This document shows, piece after piece, positions 18,144-28,314 of a stretch of 64,000 nucleotides of DNA. A program made the translations under genes and the position numbers. Where the stretch lies: contig JADKKI010000001.1 of assembly GCA_016720595.1 (NCBI GenBank), positions 124,001 to 188,000 of the forward strand. The letters are read 5' to 3'. Source of the stretch: Myxococcales bacterium (GTDB lineage: Bacteria; Myxococcota_A; Polyangia; Haliangiales; Haliangiaceae). The notes below the pieces were generated by a model, which was not told where the DNA came from, ran no database searches, and was given only the letters and a program-made list of their open reading frames with translations. Each line of letters starts with the position of its first letter. Position 1 is the stretch's first letter.

Positions 18144-19289
18144 ATGACGGCGATCGCAAGGCAGGTGGTGGCGACCGGGACGGACGCTGCCGAGGTGGGA
18201 AGCAAGATCGTCGAAGGTCTCGCGGGCCCGGACCTGCGCCTCGCCTTCGTGTTCGCCGACTGGCGGCTCGACGCCGCGCCGCTCGCAGCGACGACCTATC
18301 GCGGCCTCAAGGCGCCGGTCCTCGGTGGGACCACCGTCGGCGTGATCGGCAAGGGCGTGCCGCGTGACGCGATCGCCGCGGTCGCGATCGGCCTCTATGG
18401 CGACTGGGCGCGGATCGGGATCGGCGTCGCTCAGGATCTGCCGAAGGCCGCATTGACCCGCAGCCGGGACGCCGTCAATCACGCGGCGGCGATGCTCTCG
18501 ACCTCGGTCGATGCCCTCGATCCCACGCGGCACGTCGGCGTGACGCTGGTCGATGGCACGTGCGGCCACAAGGAGGCGTTCTGCATCGGCTCCGCGGCGG
18601 CGGCGCCGAAGATCCGGTTCGTCGGCGGTGCCTCCGGGACCGAGCCGGCCTCGGAGCGACGGGCGCTGATCTGGGTCAACGGCGAGGTGATGCAGGATGC
18701 GGGCGTGGTGGTCCTCCTCGAGAGCGACCGCCCGTTCCACGCGGTGACCTCCTCGCACGTCGTGCCGACCGAGATCAAGACGGTGGTCACGGCGGCGTCG
18801 GGCCAGGTGATCGACGAGCTCGACGGTCGGCCGGCCGGATCGCGGCTGCGCGCGCTGGTGGCCTCGCTCGGGGAGACGCTCGACGAGCCCCAGCCCTCGC
18901 ACACGTTCGCGCGCTACGTCGATGGGGTGCCCTACGTCCGCTCGATCGCGCAGATCGAAGGAGAGCGGCTCCACCTGGCGTGCGGCGTGGAGGTCGGGCA
19001 CGTGCTGCGGCTGATGCGCCCGGGCGACCTGATCGGCACGACGACGCGCGATCTCGCGATTGCGGCGGACAAGGTCGGCGGCACGATGGCGGCCCTGCTG
19101 GCCTTCTCGTGCAGCGGTCGGCACTGGGAGGCGCGCTCGCGGAGCCTCGAGCGCGCGCTCGCGGGTGCCTACGCGGCGTATCCCACGGTCGGCTTCCAGA
19201 GCTTCGGCGAGCAATCGGGGATGTTGCTCGTGAACCACACGCTCACCGGGCTCGCGATCGGTGCCGAGCGCGTGGGGGGAGACCGATGA
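18144..19289 (+). CDS. FIST-domain sensory protein
   Basis: The 381-residue protein shows the FIST N and C domains: early GGTTVGVIGKG and VAIGLYGDWA, then VGVTLVDGTCGHKEAF, FVGGASGTEP and the C-terminal CSGRHW and PTVGFQSFGEQ region (typical of FIST_C: G-F-x-x-x-G-E). FIST domains bind small ligands, probably amino acids, and act as sensor inputs. No membrane segment is present, so the sensing is cytoplasmic. Its stop overlaps the kinase start as ATGA, so sensor and kinase are made together. Confidence 0.85.
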   Translation: MTAIARQVVATGTDAAEVGSKIVEGLAGPDLRLAFVFADWRLDAAPLAATTYRGLKAPVLGGTTVGVIGKGVPRDAIAAVAIGLYGDWARIGIGVAQDLPKAALTRSRDAVNHAAAMLSTSVDALDPTRHVGVTLVDGTCGHKEAFCIGSAAAAPKIRFVGGASGTEPASERRALIWVNGEVMQDAGVVVLLESDRPFHAVTSSHVVPTEIKTVVTAASGQVIDELDGRPAGSRLRALVASLGETLDEPQPSHTFARYVDGVPYVRSIAQIEGERLHLACGVEVGHVLRLMRPGDLIGTTTRDLAIAADKVGGTMAALLAFSCSGRHWEARSRSLERALAGAYAAYPTVGFQSFGEQSGMLLVNHTLTGLAIGAERVGGDR

Positions 19290-20347
19290 CCACCCAGCCC
19301 ACCGAGGCCCGGGTCCTCGAGCTGGAGGGCGAGCTCGAGGCCGCACAGCGCACGATCGATGTCCTGGTCGCGCGGCTCGAGCGCGCCGGCACCACCTCAC
19401 CGACCCAGGCCGAGCTGTTCGACGCGGCCGTGCGCCTGGGCAACGTGCTCGAGGATCGCACGCGCGAGGTGGAGGATGCCCGTGCCGAGTTCCGTGCCCT
19501 GCGCGCCAACCTCGATCAGATCGTCCGCCAGCGCACGCGTGCCCTCGCGGAGTCCGAGGCGCAGCTGCGCGCGAAGAACGCAGAGCTCGAGCGGCAGTAC
19601 AAGATCAAGGCCGAGTTCATCCAGATCGCGGCGCACGAGCTGCGCACTCCGCTGACCAGCATCGTCGGCTACCTCGACCTGTTCTCGGAGGGCCGGTTCG
19701 GCGACCTCCCCGTCATGCTCGAGAGGCCGCTCAGCTCCGTCCGCCGCAACGCCCATCGGCTCAAGCGGCTGGTCGACGACATGCTGACCGTCGGACGGAT
19801 CGAGGACGGCAAGATCGTGCTCCGGCGCGAGCCGGTGGAGCTCGGGGATGTGGTCCGTGCCGTCGTCACCGAGCTGCTGCCGCTCGCCAGCGCGCGCCAG
19901 CAGACCGTGGAGACCAAGATCGTCGAGATCCAGCCGATCGACGCCGACAACGACAAGCTGCATCAGATCGTCGTCAACCTCGTCTCCAACGCGATCCGCT
20001 ACACGCCCGAGGAGGGGCAGATCACGATCGACGTCGACGAGGCGCCACGCGAGCGCTACCCAGGTGGCTGGGCGAGGATCCGCGTGCGCGACAATGGAGT
20101 CGGGATCGCGGAGGAGGACCGGCAGCGGATCTTCGATCCGTTCATGCACGCCCAGCCCGCCAAGCACCACACCTCCGCGGGACCTGACTCCGCGGGGCTC
20201 GGCCTGTACATCGCGCGCGGGTTGATCGAGCTGCACGGCGGCCTGATCACCGTCGACTCGCAGCCGGAGGTGTTCACCGAGTTCACGGTGCTCCTGCCGT
20301 TCAAGCACCAGGTCGCGCGGGCGGCGTCAGAGCCACCACCGCGCTGA
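19286..20347 (+). CDS. Soluble sensor histidine kinase
   Basis: A 353-residue kinase without membrane segments. Residues 1-110 form a long coiled coil (LELEGELEAAQRT to RAKNAELERQY). The HisKA box IAAHELRTPLTS has the phosphorylated His117. HATPase motifs follow: NLVSNAIRYTPEEGQ (N box), DNGVGIAEED (G1) and GLGLYIARGLIELHGG (G2). It lacks its own input domain, so the co-translated FIST protein is the probable sensor. No response regulator is next to it; the next two-component pair is 1.2 kb away. Confidence 0.9.
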   Translation: MTTQPTEARVLELEGELEAAQRTIDVLVARLERAGTTSPTQAELFDAAVRLGNVLEDRTREVEDARAEFRALRANLDQIVRQRTRALAESEAQLRAKNAELERQYKIKAEFIQIAAHELRTPLTSIVGYLDLFSEGRFGDLPVMLERPLSSVRRNAHRLKRLVDDMLTVGRIEDGKIVLRREPVELGDVVRAVVTELLPLASARQQTVETKIVEIQPIDADNDKLHQIVVNLVSNAIRYTPEEGQITIDVDEAPRERYPGGWARIRVRDNGVGIAEEDRQRIFDPFMHAQPAKHHTSAGPDSAGLGLYIARGLIELHGGLITVDSQPEVFTEFTVLLPFKHQVARAASEPPPR

Positions 20348-20353
20348 CACGTC

Positions 20354-20386
20354 ACTTCAGCGCTACTTCAGCGCTACTTCAGCGCT
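20354..20386. repeat. 11-bp tandem repeat, three copies
   Basis: The unit ACTTCAGCGCT repeats three times head to tail (20354-20364, 20365-20375, 20376-20386) between two convergent genes. The third copy runs into the TAG stop of the minus-strand gene, so copy number could change the C-terminus or its 3' untranslated region. It has no clear terminator hairpin. Confidence 0.8.
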
Positions 20387-21359
20387 ACTTCTTTTTGGCG
20401 GGCTTCTTGGCCGGCTTGGCGGCCGGCTTCTTCGCGGGCTTGGCAGCCGGCTTCTTCGCGGGCTTGGCAGCCTTGGCAGGCTTGGCGGCCTTGGCGGGCT
20501 TGGCAGCCTTGACCGGCTTGGCGGGCTTGGCAGCCTTGACCGGCTTGGCAGCCTTCGCCGGCTTGGCAGCCTTCGCGGGCGCCGCAGCCTTGGCCACGGG
20601 CGCCGCCTTTGCGGGCGCCGCAGCCTTGGCCGGTGCGACGGCCTTGACCGGCGCGACCTTGGCCGGCGCAGGCGCCTTGCCCTTGCCCTTCTTGGCCTCC
20701 GCCTTGAGCTTCTTGTTGCGCTCGTCGGCGGTCTTGGAGGCCTCGTCCATGCGCGCCTGAGCGGCGGCACGGGCGCGCTGCACGGCAGCTTCGACCTCGG
20801 CCTTGGAGCGCGTCGCGAGCGGGGCAGCGGCTGCCTCCGGCTTCTTGGCGCGCTTCTTCTTCTTCACCTCGCGCGGGACGGGGATCTCGCTGATGTCCGG
20901 CATCCGTGAGGCGAGATCGCCGCGGTTGTGGACCAGGATGCGAGAGCCGCCATCGCGGAAGATGACCTCGACCTTGTTGTCGGGGAGCAGCTCGATGACG
21001 AAGCCGATATCGAACACCGGGTGGTGCACGACGTCGCCTTCTTCGTAGGCGTCACGGATCGAGTACGGCCGGCAGTTCGCGAGGTCACCCTCGGTTGCCC
21101 GCGCCATCGCATCGTCCCAGGTGGCTCGCTTGGCCGAGGCCTTCTTGGCCCCGTCCGCGCCGCCCTCCTCCGTGCCGTCTCCTCGAGGTTTCCGGTACGC
21201 GTGGACCTCACCGCACACCACGCACTGGACCCGGCGAACCTCGTCCTCGTACATGCTGATGATGGTGTGCGTCGTGTCCGCCTTGCACCGTGGAGACGGG
21301 CAGTACGCCTCGATCTCTCCCCCCACCTCATCTGCGTCTTCTTCGAAGATGGAATCCAT
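20385..21359 (-). CDS. Zinc-finger protein with histone H1-like Lys/Ala/Pro tail
   Basis: Residues 18-50 contain a CPSPRC...CVVC Cys set that could bind zinc. Residues 75-150 form a small domain ([28 protein letters not shown] in part) resembling the conserved N-domain of a myxobacterial/delta family with CarD/Tudor-like features. From about 215 to the end the protein is nearly only Ala, Lys, Pro and Val, in repeats of AKPAK/AAPAK, like histone H1 or AlgP tails. It probably binds DNA or RNA non-specifically. The repeated DNA makes the tail length prone to change. Confidence 0.75.
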   Translation of the reverse strand: MDSIFEEDADEVGGEIEAYCPSPRCKADTTHTIISMYEDEVRRVQCVVCGEVHAYRKPRGDGTEEGGADGAKKASAKRATWDDAMARATEGDLANCRPYSIRDAYEEGDVVHHPVFDIGFVIELLPDNKVEVIFRDGGSRILVHNRGDLASRMPDISEIPVPREVKKKKRAKKPEAAAAPLATRSKAEVEAAVQRARAAAQARMDEASKTADERNKKLKAEAKKGKGKAPAPAKVAPVKAVAPAKAAAPAKAAPVAKAAAPAKAAKPAKAAKPVKAAKPAKPVKAAKPAKAAKPAKAAKPAKKPAAKPAKKPAAKPAKKPAKKK

Positions 21360-21409
21360 CGAAGTCCTCTTCTGGACGAGCTAACTGTACGAAACCACAT
21401 CCATTCCGG

Positions 21410-21421
21410 TAATCCGGATTA
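21410..21421. promoter_or_regulatory. 12-bp perfect palindrome between divergent genes
   Basis: TAATCCGGATTA is a perfect palindrome in the 156-bp gap between the zinc-finger/histone-like gene (minus) and the histidine kinase operon (plus). It overlaps a CCGG-TAAT-CCGG repeat (21406-21417). A dimeric regulator could bind here and control both sides, possibly the operon's own response regulator; this is inference. Confidence 0.4.
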
Positions 21422-21515
21422 GAATGTGCATTAGTCAGCCGTCTAACACATGATCGCCTGAGCTAGCAACCTGACGGACTTACTAGTGTTATGGAAACAG
21501 CAGGATCCCTAGGCC

Positions 21516-23062
<1,547 letters not shown>

Positions 23063-23066
<4 letters not shown>

Positions 23067-23794
23067 GTCAGGCCACGGCGCCCACGGGGGTGGATCAGGA
23101 CGAGGAGGTCCGCAAGCGGATCCTCGTGATCGAGGACGAGCCCGACATCGTCCGCGGCCTCCGCGACGCCCTGCAGTTCGAGGGCTTCGACGTGGAGGCG
23201 CGCGGCACCGGCGCCGAGGGCCTCGCGGCCGCGATGGACTGGGCTCCGGACTGCGTGCTCCTCGATCTGATGCTGCCCGACGACAACGGCTATCGCGTGT
23301 GCGAGACGCTGCGCCAGCGCGACGAGACCGTCCCGATCATCATCTTGACGGCGAAGGCGCAGGAGACCGACAAGATCCGCGGTCTCGATGCCGGCGCCGA
23401 CGACTACGTCACCAAGCCGTTCTCGGTCGCCGAGCTGATCGCCCGGATCAACGCGATCTTCCGCCGTCAGGCGCGCCTGGTCTCGCACTCCGACGAGACC
23501 TTCACGATCGGCGCCTGGACGATCAACGCGCGCAAGCACGTGATGTCCAAGGGCCGCACCAGCAAGCGCCTCACGTTCTACGAGCTCGAGGTGCTGAAGC
23601 TCCTGCGCGAGCGCTCCGAGGAGACGGTCTCGCGCGACGAGCTGCTCGAGAAGGTGTGGGGCATCCAGGCCTCGCCGACCAGCCGCACCGTCGACAACTT
23701 CATCGTCAAGCTGCGCCGCAAGCTCGAAGAAGATCAGAAGAGCCCGCGGCACATCCTCACGGTCTACGGCCTCGGCTACAAGCTCGTCCCGTAG
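23063..23794 (+). CDS. OmpR-family response regulator
   Basis: Receiver domain at about 18-133: acidic pair E24/D25, phospho-acceptor D68 in CVLLDLMLP, Thr in IILTAKA and Lys in YVTKPFS. The C-terminal winged helix (about 150-243) contains [13 protein letters not shown] and [15 protein letters not shown], the OmpR/PhoB DNA-recognition helix. It starts with GTG inside the kinase's stop. It should be phosphorylated by that kinase and bind direct repeats upstream of its targets. The N-terminal extension of about 15 residues is a little long. Confidence 0.93.
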
Positions 23795-23885
23795 CCGCTA
23801 CAGCGGGCGGTTCCGGTGCGACGAGTGCGTGGGACGGCTTCGGGCCAGGGGCGACGGTTCGGACGCGGAAGGCTTCAGCGTTCGA

Positions 23886-23911
23886 CGCAAGGGGGCGTAG
23901 CGGCCCTTGCG
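23886..23911. terminator. Hairpin between convergent genes, weak terminator candidate
   Basis: CGCAAGGG (23886-23893) pairs with CCCTTGCG (23904-23911) around a 10-nt loop, between the response regulator and the convergent GH26-like gene. No U tract follows on either strand, so it may only stabilise 3' ends. The gap also holds GAGGAC repeats and a 13-bp direct repeat at its two ends. Confidence 0.3.
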
Positions 23912-23965
23912 CCGAGCACGCACGGCACGAGGACGAGGACAGGACGAGGATCCAATGCGCGAGAA

Positions 23966-25369
23966 CTACAGCGGGCGGGGTGCGAGGCCCGCGCCGCGCG
24001 CGATCAAGACGGCAGCCCGCGCCCGCGTCGCCGGCAGCTCGACCGCCGCGGGCGGCGTGCCGCCGAGCGCGGTGATCGCGGCGGCGAGCGCGGTCTCGGT
24101 CACCGGCTCCGCCATGGCGGGTAGCGTCGCGCCCGGGAACGCACCTCCGAGCAGCGCGAGCGCCGCGGTGCGGTCGAGCGGAGCCTCGGGGCAGAACCGC
24201 GCCGGGGCCGTCGCGCAGCCCATGGTCACGCCCGCGTCGCGCAGCGCCTGGATCTCGGCGAAGCCCGGGTCGCTGTAGGCCACGTCCCAGAACCACGGCA
24301 GGAAGGTCGCGTCGAGCGCGCGATCGGCCACGGGCGCGGCCTCGAGCGCGGTGGTCAGGCCGGCCCAGCCAGGGCCCTGCGGCGCCACGCCCCAGTCCGC
24401 GGCATCGAAGTAGATGAGGCCAGCCACGCGGGGATCGGTCGTCAGCGTGTGGAACAGGCCGGTGATCCACGCATCGCGATCGTCGCCTGCCACCGCGCGC
24501 GTGCCGGTCTGGAGCACGACGAACCGATCGCGCTGCCAGATCGCAGGGTAGCCGAGCGCCGCGAACAGCTGCGCCATCGGTGCGAGCACGCTGGTCGCGA
24601 CCGTGTCGGTGCCGGCGCGATACGCGCTCATCCCGAGCAGATCCACGTACGCGTGCCCGGGGTAGTACCCGGCTGCCGAGCCGCAGCTGGCGCTCGAGGT
24701 GGCGTTGGGGCCATAGGCCCAGCGCACGCGGCGGGGATCGATCGCGCGAGCGGCGAGGGCGGTGTGCACGCGATCGTGGAACGCGCGATAGAGGGCGATG
24801 AACTGCGCGGCCGGCAGGCAGCCCCAGTCGGTCCACGCGCCGTTCATCTCGGCACCGAACGTGAGCAGCACGCGGCCGGCCGGTGCGGCGGCGAGCGCGC
24901 CGGCGATCGCGTCGGCCATCGCGGTCAGATCGTGGGCCACGGGATCGAGCGCGGGCGCGGCGTACTGCGGGGCCGCGTACCCGGACGGCTCGACATTGAG
25001 ATGCGCGACCTGACCGCGCGCGAAGATCGCCGCGAGGTCGGGCGCGGTGCGCGCGATGCCTTGCGCGGAGAGCGAATGGTAGGTCTGGAGCACGGCGAGC
25101 GGGCGCTGCGTCGCACCCTCGAGCGCGGCGAGCGCCGGATCGGTCGCGACCGCCGGGGCGAACACGCCGGCGAACAGACGCGGCGCGCAGTCCTCGTCGG
25201 CGAGTCCATCGCCATCGTCATCCGCGGCGTTGCCGCAGCGCTCGCCGTAGCTCGGCGCCACCGCGGCGTCGGCGGCCACGGCCACGGTCGCGTCGGGCTC
25301 GGGCTCGGTGCCAGCGGGCTGCGATGCGCCGCATGCGGCCAATGTTGAAATAAGAATGGCCGTTCGCAT
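23966..25369 (-). CDS. GH26-like lipoprotein with SLH-like C-terminus
   Basis: Signal with lipobox LAAC, then an Ala/Asp-rich linker and a calcium-loop-like DDDGDGLADEDC (50-61). Residues 65-330 resemble glycoside hydrolase family 26 (beta-mannanase type): AHLNVEPSG, and FGAEMNGAWTDWG with the acid/base candidate E174. Where the nucleophile Glu is expected (xVVLExG), the protein has VVLQTG (Q287), so it may be inactive. Residues 375-467 look like a surface-layer-homology repeat (CPEAPLDRTAALALL). It would sit at the cell surface and bind or cut polysaccharide. A promoter lies so close that the message may be leaderless. Confidence 0.7.
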   Translation of the reverse strand: MRTAILISTLAACGASQPAGTEPEPDATVAVAADAAVAPSYGERCGNAADDDGDGLADEDCAPRLFAGVFAPAVATDPALAALEGATQRPLAVLQTYHSLSAQGIARTAPDLAAIFARGQVAHLNVEPSGYAAPQYAAPALDPVAHDLTAMADAIAGALAAAPAGRVLLTFGAEMNGAWTDWGCLPAAQFIALYRAFHDRVHTALAARAIDPRRVRWAYGPNATSSASCGSAAGYYPGHAYVDLLGMSAYRAGTDTVATSVLAPMAQLFAALGYPAIWQRDRFVVLQTGTRAVAGDDRDAWITGLFHTLTTDPRVAGLIYFDAADWGVAPQGPGWAGLTTALEAAPVADRALDATFLPWFWDVAYSDPGFAEIQALRDAGVTMGCATAPARFCPEAPLDRTAALALLGGAFPGATLPAMAEPVTETALAAAITALGGTPPAAVELPATRARAAVLIARGAGLAPRPL

Positions 25370-25375
25370 TCTCGC

Positions 25376-25404
25376 ACTCTAGTGAAACCGCGGTGCGTTG
25401 TCCA
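25376..25404 (-). promoter_or_regulatory. Sigma70-type promoter, possibly giving a leaderless mRNA
   Basis: On the minus strand TGGACA (25404-25399), a 17-bp spacer and TAGAGT (25381-25376) resemble -35 and -10 boxes. The expected start is at about 25369-25370, which is the A of the ATG of the GH26-like gene. No ribosome site could then be present. Confidence 0.45.
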
Positions 25405-25492
25405 TGACAACTCGATCCTGGAGATCCGCGTCCTTGCGCGTGGCCTCGGTCGTGCTGTTGCTCCGGATCAGAGGGAGCTACGATGAGCATCG

Positions 25493-25864
25493 ATGGCTGG
25501 CGCGCCGGAGTTGTTCCGAACCTTCCTGGAGGAGATGCCTCGAAGGTTCGACGAGCACATGGCACCCATTCACGAGGAGTGTCGAGCGCGCTGGGAGGCG
25601 TGGTGGAGTGCGCGCGCCAAGCGGCAAGAGCGGCTGGCCGCGCTCCTGAACCTTCGATTTCGTCGGCCACCTGCGCGCCGATTGAGCGATGCAAGGGGCT
25701 CCACGCCATGGGCGCTGACTCTCGGCTACGCGTGGAGCCGAAGGTCGACGCACCCATTGATCAGGAGGTTCCACACCGAGACATCGCTGGTCCCGTCGAC
25801 GCGGTTCACCCGTCGGGTGGATGGCGCAGCGCGCACCGCAGCTGCTCGAAACCACCGGACCTGA
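25493..25864 (+). CDS. Small ORF or gene remnant, unrecognised
   Basis: The first 57 residues look coding (acidic-basic helical stretch FRTFLEEMPRRFDEHMAP, then ECRARWEAWWSARAKRQERL), while the rest, from about residue 58, is Arg/Ser-rich with no visible structure. Third-position GC is lower than in neighbours. It may be a truncated or decayed gene, or a short real gene whose end is wrong. The flanking 25370-25492 holds only the GH26 promoter. Confidence 0.3.
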   Translation: MAGAPELFRTFLEEMPRRFDEHMAPIHEECRARWEAWWSARAKRQERLAALLNLRFRRPPARRLSDARGSTPWALTLGYAWSRRSTHPLIRRFHTETSLVPSTRFTRRVDGAARTAAARNHRT

Positions 25865-25882
25865 TAGGCTCCGAGTCTGGCG

Positions 25883-27280
25883 ATGTGGAGGGTGTTGGTC
25901 ATCGTTGGCGCGGTTGGCTGCACCTCCCCCAACCCGCGCTCGTGTCGGGACGGAACGTGTACCGACCCCGCGTTTCCGTTCTGCGATGTCGATGGAGCGC
26001 TCGCAGGGTCTCCCGAGACGTGCCTCGCGGTGGCATGCAACGGCGGGGACGTGGCCGGGTGCCGCGGGGACAACGCGATCGTGTGCAACGCCACGGGCAC
26101 GGACTACGACCTGGTCGCGTGTCCGCACGGTTGCGGCACGAGCGGATGTCATGAGTGCACGGCGAGCGATCAGTGCCCGAGCAGCAGGCCGGTCTGCGAT
26201 ACCGGCGGTGGCTGCCGAGCTTGTGCGCTCGACGATGAATGCCCGAGCAAGGTCTGCGACCAGGGCACATGTGTCGCGGAGTCCGGCGTGCTCTACGCCG
26301 CGAGCGGCGGCGCCGACAACTCGGCGTGTACGCTACCGGCCCCTTGCACGGCTGGACGGGCGATTGCGCTCGCGCGGGCGGTCGCAGTTCCACCTCTGAT
26401 TCGACTGCTGCCGGGCGCGTACCCGGAGGGGCTCAGCTTCGACGGGATGACGTCGGCTCCGATCTCGATCGTGGCGACCGGAGCCGCGATCGTCGCTTCC
26501 ACCGGAATCGCGGTCAAGAACGGCGCGAGTGCGAAGATCCGCGGCGTCAGCGTGACAGCCACGACCGCCGGGGTCGAGTGCGGGATCTCGACGGGCGTCG
26601 AGTCCTTCCTCCTTGTACAAGACGCCGTACTCGCTGCTGGCGGCACCTTCGCGAACCTCGTCAACATCGGCAATTGTCGCTTGACGCTCGAACACAGCGA
26701 GATGCAACTCCGGGCGAGCAGCGGCAATGCCGTTTCGATGACCAGCGACGGCAGGCTCGTGGCAAATCGAGTTCACGCAACGGCTGCGAGCATCGGGACG
26801 TTCGGAGGTTTCGGATCCCGCATCAACGTCACCGTCACCAACTCGCTGCTCGAGAACTCGTCGCTGTTGTTCTTCACCCAGGACTCGGTCGGACCAGGGT
26901 CCTTGATCGCGTTCGGTTCCAACACGCTCGTCCTGACGGCGGGCGGTCTGGACTGTGGCGCCGTGGCATTTCGCACCCAGTACTTCGACAACAACATCAT
27001 CTTCAGCCGTAGTGCCGGCGATGTCGCGAATGGCCCTGGGTGCATGCTCCGCTACAACGTCCTGTCACCCCAGGCGACGGCGGCGGCCCCGACCAACAAG
27101 CTCGCTGATCCTCAGTTCGTGAACGACGCCAGCGGCGACTACCACGTGATGCCTACGAGCCCCGCGATCGATGCGGCGATGGCGACCGGCAGCTTTCCGG
27201 GCTTCTCCGCAGACCTCGACGGGATTGTGCGACCGCAGGGCGCGAACGCCGACATCGGCGCGTTCGAGCGAACGCCCTAG
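25883..27280 (+). CDS. Cys-rich beta-helix lipoprotein with choice-of-anchor Q-type end
   Basis: Lipoprotein signal MWRVLVIVGAVGC (lipobox VGC preceded by Ala). Residues 13-130 hold about twenty Cys in EGF/Dickkopf-like spacing (CTASDQCPSSRPVCDTGGGC, CALDDECPSKVC). Residues 135-440 are a right-handed beta-helix, and the end (PTSPAIDAA ... DLDGIVRPQGANADIGAFE) is the classic terminal motif of pectate-lyase-like surface proteins (choice-of-anchor Q). Likely a surface adhesin or polysaccharide-binding protein. It is convergent with the copper monooxygenase-like gene. Confidence 0.8.
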   Translation: MWRVLVIVGAVGCTSPNPRSCRDGTCTDPAFPFCDVDGALAGSPETCLAVACNGGDVAGCRGDNAIVCNATGTDYDLVACPHGCGTSGCHECTASDQCPSSRPVCDTGGGCRACALDDECPSKVCDQGTCVAESGVLYAASGGADNSACTLPAPCTAGRAIALARAVAVPPLIRLLPGAYPEGLSFDGMTSAPISIVATGAAIVASTGIAVKNGASAKIRGVSVTATTAGVECGISTGVESFLLVQDAVLAAGGTFANLVNIGNCRLTLEHSEMQLRASSGNAVSMTSDGRLVANRVHATAASIGTFGGFGSRINVTVTNSLLENSSLLFFTQDSVGPGSLIAFGSNTLVLTAGGLDCGAVAFRTQYFDNNIIFSRSAGDVANGPGCMLRYNVLSPQATAAAPTNKLADPQFVNDASGDYHVMPTSPAIDAAMATGSFPGFSADLDGIVRPQGANADIGAFERTP

Positions 27281-27287
27281 ATCGAGA

Positions 27288-28223
27288 TCAGGGAATCCCG
27301 CCGGGGATGTCCGTGCATTGTGTGACGCTCGCATTCTGCGTCGGGTAGCGATAGAGGCCCGTGAAGCACATCTCCTGGTTCGTGCTGTCACCGAACGTGA
27401 CCACGCCTCCAGTCGTGTTGTCGTACGAGCACGTCACCTTGATCTGGTCTCCTTGGGCGACCTGAACCTCGGGAGACTTCTTGTAGTAGTACTGCTCGGC
27501 GAACGCATACGCGGCGTCGTGGAGCACCGTGGTCGTGCCGCCGTGGATCAGCTCGAGCTTGGAGTGCGTGGCGAGCTTGTGCATGTGCGGCCACACGGCG
27601 AACAACGTGTACGGTGTACCCACGGTGCAACCGCCAGTCACCGTGTGAACGCCTGTTCCGAAGCCGAACTGGATCTGTCCCGCGAACACCATCTCCGCGA
27701 GCATCGGCGGCTGGGTCGGCGTGGTCTTGATCAGGATCGCCGAGTCGCCCGCGATCGTCTGCTCGGTCGCGTTGAACAGGTGGAGGTTCAGGTGGATCTG
27801 CGTCCCGGCCGCGATCTTGAGTCCGACGTTCGCCGGGAAGTCGAGCGGGTCGGTGCCGACGCCGCTGGCGTACAGCATCGGGCGGCCGAGCGTGCCGACC
27901 GAGCAGTCATACTCGCCGTCGGCGCCCGCGGCGTTGCCGGCCGCGATCGAGAGCACCGTGTGGTGCGTGCCCGATGGGGCCTGCGCGACGATGTTGGTGA
28001 CGTAGGTGTCGGTCGGCACCGTGAACCGCACGCAGCGGTACGTGTCGGTCGCGCCCGCGGGCAGTGACCAGGTCCGGCCGACGAGGCGCGAGTAGCCCGG
28101 TGGGAGCGGGGCGGAGTCCGGGAGCCCGCCATCGGTGGGCTTCGGCGCGTCGGGCGTGTTGCCGCCACCTCCATCACTTCCGCAGCCAAGGACGAACACG
28201 GCGAGCAGGGCGAGCTGGCGCAT
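27288..28223 (-). CDS. Copper type II monooxygenase-like lipoprotein (PHM/DBM fold)
   Basis: Lipoprotein signal with lipobox VLGC and an NTPDAP linker. The 311-residue protein shows the peptidylglycine/dopamine beta-monooxygenase plan: His pair H87-H88 and H144/H148 (HLNLHLFN) for the first copper, H213-x-H215 in WPHMHKLATH for the second, and Met285 in NQEMCFTGLYRYP, matching the EMC...YP Met-ligand motif. Such enzymes hydroxylate C-H bonds with oxygen and ascorbate or another electron donor. Bacterial members are uncharacterised; the substrate is unknown. Confidence 0.8.
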   Translation of the reverse strand: MRQLALLAVFVLGCGSDGGGGNTPDAPKPTDGGLPDSAPLPPGYSRLVGRTWSLPAGATDTYRCVRFTVPTDTYVTNIVAQAPSGTHHTVLSIAAGNAAGADGEYDCSVGTLGRPMLYASGVGTDPLDFPANVGLKIAAGTQIHLNLHLFNATEQTIAGDSAILIKTTPTQPPMLAEMVFAGQIQFGFGTGVHTVTGGCTVGTPYTLFAVWPHMHKLATHSKLELIHGGTTTVLHDAAYAFAEQYYYKKSPEVQVAQGDQIKVTCSYDNTTGGVVTFGDSTNQEMCFTGLYRYPTQNASVTQCTDIPGGIP

Positions 28224-28314
28224 CCGGGGAGCATGCCGAATCCCGCGCGTGATGTCGCGGGTGATCCGTGGGGTGTCTGGATGTAGGTGTGGCGGTTTCC
28301 TCAGTCCGCTCGCC

